64,000 nt of DNA from WTGA01 sp965214055 (GTDB lineage Bacteria > Pseudomonadota > Gammaproteobacteria > Arenicellales > Poriferihabitantaceae), in the NCBI GenBank assembly GCA_965214055.1, contig OZ243931.1, positions 2,294,001 to 2,358,000 on the forward strand, in the 5' to 3' direction. Every line of letters starts with the position of its first letter. The stretch's first letter is position 1. Below the pieces are notes generated by a model. It saw only the letters and a list, made by a program, of their open reading frames with translations, was not told the origin of the DNA and searched no databases. A program made the translations under genes and the position numbers. Below are positions 7,644 through 15,615 of this stretch, piece after piece.

Positions 7644-8616
7644 GAGTGTTTCCGGGTCGAATGATGTTTAGTTTCAAACTGCCGTTCCTGCACGTCAGTT
7701 TGGCCTGTTCATTGTCATCCAGAACAAGGTGGCTGCCCACGATATCGGGCTGGATGGGAAGCTCCCTGCCCGGGCGTTCTATGAGTACCGCAAGGGTCAC
7801 CCTGGAGGGCCGGCCGTAGGAGAAAATTTCATTCATGGCTGCCCGGACGGTTCGGCCGGAATACAGAACATCATCAACAAGGATGACATTGCGGCCCTCC
7901 ACCGGATCGGGCAGTTCCGATGACTTGACTTCAGGATGAAGGCCTACCCGGGTAAAGTCGTCGCGATAAAAGGAAATATCCAGCATGCCCAGCTGGCTGG
8001 AAATATTCAGTTCGCGCTGCAGGTGGCTGGCCACCCATACGCCCCCGGTGTGAATGCCGATCAAAAGGGGATTGGACAGGTCCAGGGTGGCAATACGCTC
8101 CGCCATTTCCTTGATCACTCGCTCAATGTTGATGGCGCCTCCCATGCCCTGATTGTCGTCGAAATAGGTCTGAAGAATCAACTCCGCAGCCAGGTTATCC
8201 CGAGCGGTTTTATGGCGTTTGCGCTGGTTTTTTCCTGGCCGGCCGGATTCCTGCAGCAAATGGTCCGCAGTCATGGAGGTCAGTCGTTCATCGACAAAGC
8301 ATACGTCCAGACCGCTCTTTGCCGCCAGCATCGCACCAAATCCCCTGGCGGACCGGGACATGTCCGTTTCATCCCCCTCCATGGACAAGGGCAGTCCAAC
8401 CACCAGTTGTCCGGGTTTCCACTCCTCAATCAGGCGGGCGATCACGGACCAGTCCGGGTTCCCATCCCTGGCGGACACCGTCATCAGGCCCTGGCAGGTC
8501 CCCGTAACCGAATTGCCTGAAGCGGTGCCGATTCGCTTCAAACCATAGTCAAATCCGAGAACCCTTTTTTTACGCCTGTCTTTTTTTTCCTGAAACGGGG
8601 TCGTTTTCGGTTCCAT
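7630..8616 (-). CDS. RuvX (YqgF)-PyrR fusion protein
   Basis: A 328-aa protein formed by two domains normally encoded separately. Residues 18-155 are a YqgF/RuvX RNase H-like nuclease with acidic residues Asp23 (GFDYGLKRIG), Glu110 (DERLTS) and Asp140 (RDNLAAELILQ), implicated in 16S rRNA 5' maturation. Residues 158-328 are PyrR, the bifunctional pyr-operon regulator and uracil phosphoribosyltransferase, with the PRPP loop VILVDDVLYSGRTV at 244-257. The join is at YFDDNQ-GMGGAINIE, and Met158 is where a free-standing PyrR would start, so internal initiation is possible. The neighbours algH and pyrB fit the usual algH-ruvX-pyrR-pyrB order. Both halves look intact. Confidence 0.9.
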   Translation of the reverse strand: MEPKTTPFQEKKDRRKKRVLGFDYGLKRIGTASGNSVTGTCQGLMTVSARDGNPDWSVIARLIEEWKPGQLVVGLPLSMEGDETDMSRSARGFGAMLAAKSGLDVCFVDERLTSMTADHLLQESGRPGKNQRKRHKTARDNLAAELILQTYFDDNQGMGGAINIERVIKEMAERIATLDLSNPLLIGIHTGGVWVASHLQRELNISSQLGMLDISFYRDDFTRVGLHPEVKSSELPDPVEGRNVILVDDVLYSGRTVRAAMNEIFSYGRPSRVTLAVLIERPGRELPIQPDIVGSHLVLDDNEQAKLTCRNGSLKLNIIRPGNTHESP

Positions 8617-8620
8617 TTAT

Positions 8621-9199
8621 TTAGGCATGACCGATCTGGTGAAAATATTTTCGGGTATCGATTCCGATCAGACTGGCGGCCTTTTCCCACTTGCTGTTCA
8701 CGTCCTGTGTGAACAGGATGTCATGGTCCGTCGGGGTGGTGAACCAGAAGTTGTGATAGATTTCCTGTTCCAGCTGCCCCGGTTCCCATCCGGCGTATCC
8801 CAGGCTCAGCAATACCCGGTCAGGGCCTTCACCCCTGGCAATATCGCAAAGGATATCCTTGGAACTGGTCAGGCTCAGACCATCGCCAATCTTGACCGTT
8901 GCCTCCCAGTTTGCAGGCCTGTCCGTATGGACAATGAGCCCAAGCTCCGGAAAGACCGGTCCCCCGTTGTGTACCCGAATCTGTGTGAGAACCTCGTTTG
9001 ATATCACAATTTCCAGCTGCGCGAAAATATCCCTGGCACTGTGCCCGCTCAATCGGTTGACAACGATTCCCATGGCACCTTCATCATCATGCTTGCACAT
9101 CAGGATGACGGTTTTCCTGAAATTGGGATCATCAAGTTGCGGGGTGGACACCAGGAATTGGTTGTCGAAATAATTTCCCTTGTTCTGATTGGGTAGCAT
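8621..9199 (-). CDS. algH: AlgH / YqgE family protein (UPF0301)
   Basis: A 192-aa UPF0301 protein. Diagnostic blocks are NQFLVSTPQLDDPNF at 13-27, GAMGIVVNRLSG at about 41-52, HNGGPVFPELGLIVHT, and LLSLGYAGWEPGQLEQEI. AlgH was first linked to alginate expression in Pseudomonas; its biochemical function is still unclear, and it is conserved next to ruvX. It lies four bases upstream of the ruvX-pyrR fusion and ten bases downstream of tonB, so it is probably cotranscribed with both. Confidence 0.93.
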   Translation of the reverse strand: MLPNQNKGNYFDNQFLVSTPQLDDPNFRKTVILMCKHDDEGAMGIVVNRLSGHSARDIFAQLEIVISNEVLTQIRVHNGGPVFPELGLIVHTDRPANWEATVKIGDGLSLTSSKDILCDIARGEGPDRVLLSLGYAGWEPGQLEQEIYHNFWFTTPTDHDILFTQDVNSKWEKAASLIGIDTRKYFHQIGHA

Positions 9200-9209
9200 G
9201 GCGGTGTGT

Positions 9210-10031
9210 TTATTGGCTCCCCCGAAGATAGCTGGAGGTCAGGCTGTTATGTCGATACTCCCAGGTTCGGACAATATGCAGCACATCGGTATCCACCCGG
9301 ATGATATCAGGGAATCGGTCAAACGGCGCGGCTAACTTGATTGTTCTTAACGCAGAATCGTCCAGGATCTTGTGTCCGGATGAGGAGAGTATGAGCACAT
9401 TTTCCACGCCGCCTTCGGCGTTGATGGCAACATCCAGCACCAGCGAGCCTTCCAGTTTTTGGGATTTTGCCTCCGCCGGGTAGTTCAGATTTCCGACTCT
9501 TTCCACCCGCTGTCTCCACTGCTCAATATACGCTGCGTATCGACTTTCCTTTGAGTGTGTGCTCACATATTTCTGGCGGGGCCTGGCCTGTGTATCCAAA
9601 TAGGCCAGATGGATTTCCTGTATCAGCTGTTTCCGGCTGAGGCCCGGGTTCCCGGTTCCGGGAGGACGGACTGTTTGGGAGGATTCCATGGATTCACGGT
9701 GCAGGAAATTGTCAATCTGTCCGGTATGGGCATCTGGAGGGAGTTCTTCCAGGGACGGGGGGGTAGGAAAGGGGGGGCTGAGAATCATGGTGTCGGCCTC
9801 TTCCTCTCCGAGGCTGTTGGCCTGGGCAAGGGTATTGTGCTCGTCCGGTTCAACCTCTGACACCGTGGGCACCAGTATGATTTTCATGGGTGTCTGGGGC
9901 AATGGATTTTCCGCTTGCTCCAGTAGCGCCGGCAAGGCAAACGAAATCCCGAGCACGGCAAACAGATGAACCAAGATGGAGGTCACCAGGGCCCACTTGA
10001 ACAGGTCGGCGATGGGCCGATGAGCTCTCAT
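9210..10031 (-). CDS. tonB: TonB family energy transducer
   Basis: A 273-aa protein with an N-terminal inner-membrane helix (about 12-34), a proline/acidic periplasmic spacer (about 45-135) and a C-terminal TonB domain (about 175-265) containing NLNYPAEAKSQKLEGSLVLD and the DDSALRTIKLAAPF segment. TonB couples proton motive force from ExbB/ExbD to outer-membrane receptors. In many gammaproteobacteria this homologue sits between gshB and algH; here algH follows but gshB is absent upstream. No exbBD is nearby. Confidence 0.88.
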   Translation of the reverse strand: MRAHRPIADLFKWALVTSILVHLFAVLGISFALPALLEQAENPLPQTPMKIILVPTVSEVEPDEHNTLAQANSLGEEEADTMILSPPFPTPPSLEELPPDAHTGQIDNFLHRESMESSQTVRPPGTGNPGLSRKQLIQEIHLAYLDTQARPRQKYVSTHSKESRYAAYIEQWRQRVERVGNLNYPAEAKSQKLEGSLVLDVAINAEGGVENVLILSSSGHKILDDSALRTIKLAAPFDRFPDIIRVDTDVLHIVRTWEYRHNSLTSSYLRGSQ

Positions 10032-10655
10032 TCAGCATTCTCGCTCACGAACAGGAAAGAGAGTCCCGGAACCTGAAGACAACCCGTGGTCTGGTTCATC
10101 CCGGGACCGGTTCCACCGGGTACAAAACAGGTTGATCTGCACAGGGTAAAACGGACTCCCCGACCGCGAACCCATTGTAAAATTTGTTAAAAATCATGAA
10201 CTTGGTTATCGTCCAAAACCTGAATGTAAGGGATTGGTTTGAAAAAATCAAACCAGCAGCCCTGCGGGATGCCGGGGAAGAAGAACGGGAAGCACTGTTT
10301 CCCTGATTCAGTGCACCGGATTATAGTACACCTGGGATCTGGAGCCAGTAGTCCAGTTGCCGATTCGATCTACTGCAACCACAGATGGAGGATCATTTTT
10401 TGTTGAAAACGCGGGTTAAAGTCCGATATTTTGAGCACGATTGATGTATATTCGAGCCGTTCCAGAATACTGGATGAGTGATGGGTGATTTTTGACGTCC
10501 TGGCGTGTTGAAAACTTCCCGGACCCGGCGACGGTGGTTCTTTTCCCGATTGCTGGAAGGACCAGGGAAAGCAATGATTCTGCTGCCCGGGAAGTGTGGA
10601 CTCATCCATTGGGCAAGCCGGGTTGGACCAGACAAATTACCAGGCGGAGAATGAG
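10032..10655. other. Intergenic region upstream of tonB and the GFA gene
   Basis: 624 bp between divergent genes. Open frames here are short and overlap on both strands, with no recognisable protein. It contains the hairpin annotated at 10235-10255 and A/T-rich patches (for example around 10172-10203) that could hold the tonB promoter. In relatives this position often carries gshB, of which I see no trace. Confidence 0.5.
10235..10255. repeat. 8-bp inverted repeat with A5 loop
   Basis: TGGTTTGA-AAAAA-TCAAACCA, a perfect short dyad about 200 bp upstream of tonB. It could be a regulator binding site or small hairpin; there is no adjacent T-run on either strand to make it a terminator. Confidence 0.5.
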
Positions 10656-11084
10656 ATGTCTGATAGAAACAGGGGAACGGGAGGCTGTCTCTGCGGTTCC
10701 GTACGATTTCAAGTAGAAAGAGTAAGCAAAAAGGTGGGGGCATGTCATTGCAACATGTGCAGAAAATGGGGCGGCGGCCCGCTCATAGCCACCAATTGCG
10801 GTTCAGAAGTCCTGTTTGAGGGAGAGGAATACATATCGGTATTTGATTCATCCGAATGGGCCGAACGCGGTTTCTGCAGTCAATGTGGAAGCCATCTTTT
10901 TTATCGAATGAAACAGGACGGACGGCATGTCATCCCGGTGGGCCTGTTGGATACCGATCAGGACCTGATCTTCACTCATCAGGTCTTCATTGATGAAAAA
11001 CCCTCTTTTTATCACTTTTCAAACGAAACAAGTGATCTGACCGGGGCAGAAATCTTTGCAAAGTTTGCCCCTCCCTCCCAATAG
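10656..11084 (+). CDS. GFA (CENP-V) family zinc-binding protein
   Basis: A 142-aa single-domain GFA protein. The zinc ligands are visible as Cys11 and Cys13 (GGCLCGSVRF), Cys30/Cys32/Cys35 (CHCNMC, followed by RKWGG) and Cys74/Cys77 (FCSQCGSHLFYR). The family includes glutathione-dependent formaldehyde-activating enzyme, but most members are of unknown function, so that activity should not be assumed. I chose the ATG at 10656 because AGGCGGAGA lies just upstream and the conserved domain begins nine residues later; the frame stays open upstream to 10596. It is monocistronic by position. Confidence 0.87.
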   Translation: MSDRNRGTGGCLCGSVRFQVERVSKKVGACHCNMCRKWGGGPLIATNCGSEVLFEGEEYISVFDSSEWAERGFCSQCGSHLFYRMKQDGRHVIPVGLLDTDQDLIFTHQVFIDEKPSFYHFSNETSDLTGAEIFAKFAPPSQ

Positions 11085-11465
11085 GGCAGGTCGGGGAATG
11101 TCGGTATGGTTCCGGAAAAGTATTCCGTGGTTTCCGCAAAGGAACCGATCCCTGTTGCCATCACTATACACAGGGGGACCGTACATTCGCCTATTCGAGA
11201 CAAGATGGTGACATCATTCCCGGATGAAAACGATATTCCCGGGCACCCGAAGTGTCGATGAGGCCCAAAGCAGGTTCACGGTGGAGGAGTCGGCGATCCG
11301 TTGCATGACTGATTGGGTGGAGTCAACTTCAGGAATGACCAGGACCATCTCCCTGACGCCGGTCGCCCGGGTACCCCGGAGTCCCGGTGTCGGTCTGCAC
11401 AGCCGGTCTCGCCTGGATTCCAGACATTGGAATATCCCGAGTACAACCCCATACCAGTCAAATCA
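11085..11465. other. Intergenic region, no gene seen
   Basis: 381 bp in front of the ChpA/FimL-like gene. The frame of that gene stays open back to 11313, but this upstream part is rich in Pro/Arg/Ser and lacks family features, so I read it as non-coding leader. No clear promoter or riboswitch is recognisable. Confidence 0.45.
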
Positions 11466-14111
11466 ATGAGCATTCCTTCATCCAGCCCCCGGCTATACCG
11501 CTGGGTCGAATCCGCACTTACCCCGTTCCTGTTGCAGGTCAAGGTCTCCTTGAGCGAAGCCGATGCTTCCGGTCCTGCCGGGACCATGCACCGGATTTCA
11601 GGCCGCTTCCATCATATCCAGGGGTTGCTGGAAATGGCCGGGCTCGACGCGGCCAGCCTCCTTGCCCGGGATCTGGCACAGCTCAGCGGGAAAATGGCGG
11701 ATCGTCCCCTGACCATGGATTTTGACCAGGGGGTGATATGCCTGAAAAGGGGATTGGAGACATTGCAGGAGTACCGGTTCTCCATCGAAAACCAGTCTCC
11801 GCGGTCTCCCCTTGTTCTGGTGGATGAAATGAACGCCATCCGGCAGATGTCCGGTGGGGAACCCGTCTGTGGTTATGATCTGTTTCATCCTCCGCTGGAT
11901 TGCGACCCAATGTTTCCTTCCCGGGGCCTGCCCGAATGGTCCAGTGCAGAGCGGGGTCCATCTCCTGCCAATTTGAGGGAACGCTATCGAAAGGCATTGC
12001 TGAGCCGGCTGAACCATCCTGAACAGGACGATTCCCTCGCTGCAATGGCGCAGGTCATGGGCCATATGCAAAGAGTGAGCCGTCTGGAGACTGATCAGCG
12101 ATTCTGGTGGGTTGCCGCCGGATTTATGGAGTCTTTCAAGGGATGCCGTGCCGACGTTGTTTCCGGGACGAACGTGCTGTTCGCCCGACTTGACAATGAA
12201 ATGAGCCGGATGCAGGACGGTCCAGTGGATGTGGATGATACCCCGACGAATGAGCTGCTTCGCAAAATGCTCTATTTTATCGGCAGCGCCGGTGCCCGGC
12301 TATGTTGTTCGGGGCAGGTTGGCCGGATCAAAACCGCCTTTGGACTCAATCAGTGGTTCCCGGAGGAAACCGGGTGTTCAGAACCGGACCGGCTCGAACC
12401 GCTTTCGGGTTCCATGGTTGAATTTTCGAAAAAGATCGACGCCGGTTTCTTCTGTGAACTGGAAAGTCGACTGGACCAGTACCTGTCCGGAAAGCTTGAC
12501 GGGGAATCGACCCGGGCCCTGTGTGCGGACCTCGATACGCTGGACCGATTGTACAGGGAGACGGGTCTCGGGGGGGCAGGGCGTCTGATTGGTGCGCTTA
12601 GAAGTGTCATCCAGGACATGAATACGGACCGGGCCCAGCTTGTGCAGGGTGGTGGGGACCATCGAATTGCGTCTTCGGTTTCATTGCTGAAGGAGGCACT
12701 GCATGACCCGGGCAGGGTTACAGTACGCTGGTTGGCATCCGTCGCTGAATGTGAATCGGAACTTTACCGGTTGACGGTTCAGGATGAAAAAGAGGGAGAA
12801 GCAAAAGGCAACCGTCGGGACAGCACGGAATATTCCCGGACAAGGGCAGCTTTGCTGAATGACATCGATGCGATGCTGGCAGATGCAGGCGCCTGTGGAG
12901 AGGCCCCGCACGACTTGCGGCAGATTGAAGGGCATTTCAATACGATGGCAGGGTGGTTTGGCAATGAAGACCGGATGGGCCAACTGTCGGAAAATGCCGC
13001 CGGGGTTCTGTCCCGCATCCGAACCCGGGGGATTGGCCTGGACAGGGAGAAGAAGGAAAAAATAGCACTGGTCGCCATGTCCATTGGTCTGGGTTCAGAA
13101 CCACTGGAACCGGTCCGGCCCGGGGCCATTGCCGAATCGGCCCGGACAATGCTGGAGAGTCTGGTAGCGGGCATTGACCCGTTGGATGCCTGCCCTGAAA
13201 CCCCGGTTTGTGTCCATGACGGGGAAGCAGGGTCTGCTCCGGAGCCAGTGGATGATTTTTCCCGGGAACGCGAAGCCGTGCTCTCCCGGTTTAAAGCCCA
13301 CCTTTTGCAATGGAGAACCCATGGAATCTCTGCGGAAATACTGGGGAACATCCGCAGCGAGTTCCAAACCCTGACGAGCCGGGCTTCCGCTGCCGGCCAC
13401 GATGAGGTCGTTCGATTGGGTTGCGCAGTGGAACAGTTGCTCGAAGCCAATGTAGGGGAAAATTCCGGGGCTGTGGGCAGCAGTCTGCTGGATGTGATGG
13501 AAGAGGTGCATGATGGTTTGGCATTCGACCTGGGATTGACCCACGGGGCAGACAGGGACCATGTCCGAACACTCACGAAGATTGTTGAATTATTGCTCCC
13601 CGACCGCGTGACCTGGTTAGAAGAAGCGGCGGCAGACAGGTTGGTGGATGGCGAAAATGGCGCGCCGGTCCAGAATCCGCCAGACATGGACCACGATATG
13701 GTGCGCTATGCGGACGAGTTTGAGCAGGGGCGGGTCCGTTTGGAAGTGGCCCTGGCCGATGTGAGACAGGAACTTGAGGGGTTGAGGGCCCTTACGCAAG
13801 GTATTCGTGATCGATTTTCTGCCTTCGAACCGGATGAGGACCTGCCTGGAGAAGGCCCGACCGAAAGTGACAGACAGGGAGATGGCGCAGCCGGCCCTGT
13901 ACCACGGGACCGGCATCTTCCCATGCAGGCAAGAATACCGGAGATGATCCAGCAGCTTGAACGCATGTCCCGCGTGGAGTGTCAATTGTCCGACGGGGCC
14001 TCGGACCTCGAGGATATCCTGGCCCGTCAGTCAGCACTGGCTGAGCAGTTGCGGGATGATTTCAGAAGTGTCCATCCTGCACCCGCATCCAGGCGGTACC
14101 TGGATGCTTGA
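11466..14111 (+). CDS. ChpA/PilL N-terminal-region (FimL-like) protein without kinase domains
   Basis: An 881-aa, mostly helical protein. Its N-terminus (about residues 15-130, RISGRFHHIQGLLEMAGLDAASLLARDL) resembles the pseudo-Hpt repeats at the start of the twitching-motility kinase ChpA/PilL and of FimL. Similar Asp/Glu-rich helical stretches continue to the end, where the sequence looks like the segment that normally precedes the ATPase domain (MIQQLERMSRVECQLSDG). The HATPase, CheW and receiver domains of ChpA are absent. It may be a FimL-type adaptor or a 3'-truncated pilL. There are no pilGHIJ genes around it. The ATG at 11466 gives the N-terminus expected for the family; the ribosome site is weak. 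Domain assignment is by pattern only. Confidence 0.6.
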   Translation: MSIPSSSPRLYRWVESALTPFLLQVKVSLSEADASGPAGTMHRISGRFHHIQGLLEMAGLDAASLLARDLAQLSGKMADRPLTMDFDQGVICLKRGLETLQEYRFSIENQSPRSPLVLVDEMNAIRQMSGGEPVCGYDLFHPPLDCDPMFPSRGLPEWSSAERGPSPANLRERYRKALLSRLNHPEQDDSLAAMAQVMGHMQRVSRLETDQRFWWVAAGFMESFKGCRADVVSGTNVLFARLDNEMSRMQDGPVDVDDTPTNELLRKMLYFIGSAGARLCCSGQVGRIKTAFGLNQWFPEETGCSEPDRLEPLSGSMVEFSKKIDAGFFCELESRLDQYLSGKLDGESTRALCADLDTLDRLYRETGLGGAGRLIGALRSVIQDMNTDRAQLVQGGGDHRIASSVSLLKEALHDPGRVTVRWLASVAECESELYRLTVQDEKEGEAKGNRRDSTEYSRTRAALLNDIDAMLADAGACGEAPHDLRQIEGHFNTMAGWFGNEDRMGQLSENAAGVLSRIRTRGIGLDREKKEKIALVAMSIGLGSEPLEPVRPGAIAESARTMLESLVAGIDPLDACPETPVCVHDGEAGSAPEPVDDFSREREAVLSRFKAHLLQWRTHGISAEILGNIRSEFQTLTSRASAAGHDEVVRLGCAVEQLLEANVGENSGAVGSSLLDVMEEVHDGLAFDLGLTHGADRDHVRTLTKIVELLLPDRVTWLEEAAADRLVDGENGAPVQNPPDMDHDMVRYADEFEQGRVRLEVALADVRQELEGLRALTQGIRDRFSAFEPDEDLPGEGPTESDRQGDGAAGPVPRDRHLPMQARIPEMIQQLERMSRVECQLSDGASDLEDILARQSALAEQLRDDFRSVHPAPASRRYLDA

Positions 14112-14416
14112 CTTCGGATATTTCCCAGGACCCGGAGTCGGATTCCCTGTCATTTTAATCCCCTGGAGAGATTGTTTCTCAAAACCCCGCTCCAGGGTCC
14201 TTTATCCAGTGAGAAAACCTGAAACCAATGCCTGCCGGTGAAAACACCGGAACTCGGGAAGGCATGGAACTGGATGGTTGGGGAAATGGAAGGCTGAAAA
14301 GTGTCGAACTTCTCTTTAGACAATGCCGGTCTGCTGGGGTATATTCGAATCAGGGCAGAGCCCGGATCATTCCGGTTCTGAAATGTCTTGCTGACGACGG
14401 GGTTGATCAAAATAGC
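14112..14416. other. Region between the ChpA-like and phosphatase genes
   Basis: 305 bp. The phosphatase frame is open back to an ATG at 14228, but residues encoded before 14417 do not look like the family. I see no C-terminal kinase remnant of pilL in any frame here. Confidence 0.4.
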
Positions 14417-15262
14417 GTGGTTACCAATACACCAAGTGCCAATTTCGGGTTGCCCCGGATTGAAGAAGTTATTCGTGAGGTAAAGCAGTCCGCAACGATC
14501 ATTCCGGAAACCCTGGTGGACGGCCTGGTTTCACAGAAAAAGCTGGATGGCAGTCTGGTGACGGCAGTCGATCAAACCATTCAGGACTACCTGCAACATG
14601 CGTTGTATACCAGGTGGCCGCGGTTTGGATTTATCGGCGAAGAAATGCCACACAGTGAGCAGGTAGAGATTTGTGAAAACAGTGAGGAGGGGTTCTGGGT
14701 ACTTGACCCATTGGACGGGACCACCAATTTTGCTGCGGGATTTCTGTTTTACGGTATTAGTCTCGCCCTCGTGATCAATGGGTCTCCCGTGCTTGCGGTG
14801 GTCTATGATCTGGTCAGGGAGGAGTGCTTCTCGGCCGAGAAGGGAAAGGGCTCCCGGTTGAACGGGTTGCCTCTGCGTTGTCCGGATACCGGAGAATTGT
14901 CGGATTGTATTGCCAATATCGATTACAAAAGACTGGTGGGTGAACTGGCCTCTCAACTCGTATGGTGTCCTCCCTATCGTTCACAGCGGAATCTGGGTTC
15001 GTCGGTTCTGGAGTGGTGCTGGCTGGCGGCAGGGAGAATCCAGCTCTATCTCCACGGAGGACAGAAACTGTGGGATTTTTCGGCAGGCTATCTGATTTTG
15101 CTGGAGGCGGGGGGGGCGGCCACATCGCTTTCCGGTTTGCCACTGGACTGCGGGAAACTGCGAAAGAGGTCGGTGGTGGCAGCTGTAAACCAGCGACTTC
15201 TCCAACAGTGGGTCGACTGGATCGATTCAAACAGTAAAATATCCCGGTCTGCACCCTATTAG
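14417..15262 (+). CDS. Inositol monophosphatase family sugar-phosphatase
   Basis: A 281-aa protein (from GTG 14417) of the Mg-dependent IMPase superfamily. Motifs seen are GEE at 74-76, DPLDGTTNF at 97-105 and WDFSAG near 226, which together form the metal and phosphate site; the length is standard for the family. An in-frame ATG at 14228 would add 63 unrelated residues, so GTG is preferred; the ribosome site is poor. Family members hydrolyse inositol-1-phosphate, fructose-1,6-bisphosphate or PAP. Its position just before tkt-gap-pgk makes a sugar-bisphosphatase role in the Calvin cycle worth considering, but the sequence alone does not show substrate. Confidence 0.82.
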   Translation: MVTNTPSANFGLPRIEEVIREVKQSATIIPETLVDGLVSQKKLDGSLVTAVDQTIQDYLQHALYTRWPRFGFIGEEMPHSEQVEICENSEEGFWVLDPLDGTTNFAAGFLFYGISLALVINGSPVLAVVYDLVREECFSAEKGKGSRLNGLPLRCPDTGELSDCIANIDYKRLVGELASQLVWCPPYRSQRNLGSSVLEWCWLAAGRIQLYLHGGQKLWDFSAGYLILLEAGGAATSLSGLPLDCGKLRKRSVVAAVNQRLLQQWVDWIDSNSKISRSAPY

Positions 15263-15615
15263 GGGTGCGGAGCCAGTGGCCGCGGTCCGTTTCAGGCTGA
15301 TGAATTTCTTCCTGTGCAAATCGTGTTGTCGGGGTGGATGTCTGCAAACCGGAAAGGCTGTCCGTCCATCCAGAAACTGCGGAACAGTTTTCCGTGGTAT
15401 TTGGCTGATTTAGGCTTGGGTGGATGGGAAAAAACCGCTATATTATAGTGACAGGTATCTGAACGGATTACAGATCACAAGATACTGATACGTCGTATTT
15501 TTCAGACTGAAGACAACCCATTTTCCTGCCAGGGGCCAAATTATTGCATCATTTTTCCCAGAGCGAAAACAGGCTGGACCCCTAAAATTAACCCAAATAC
15601 CCTTCACCGGTTGAC
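15263..15615. other. Leader region of the tkt-gap-pgk block
   Basis: 353 bp without a gene. It holds the candidate promoter at 15416-15444 and a 165-base untranslated leader containing imperfect dyads around ACAGGTATCTG and CAGATC...GATACTGATA (15451-15490), where a regulator such as CbbR could bind. Confidence 0.45.
15416..15444 (+). promoter_or_regulatory. Candidate promoter for tkt
   Basis: TTGGGT and TATATT separated by 17 bases, followed by TATAGTG; it is the best sigma-70-like site upstream of tkt. The -35 element matches consensus at only four positions, so confidence is moderate. Confidence 0.45.

Noticed and set aside
12779..13687. 302-codon leftward frame over the ChpA-like gene
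   Set aside because: Very Ser/Pro-rich with no domain pattern; it overlaps a better frame on the other strand.
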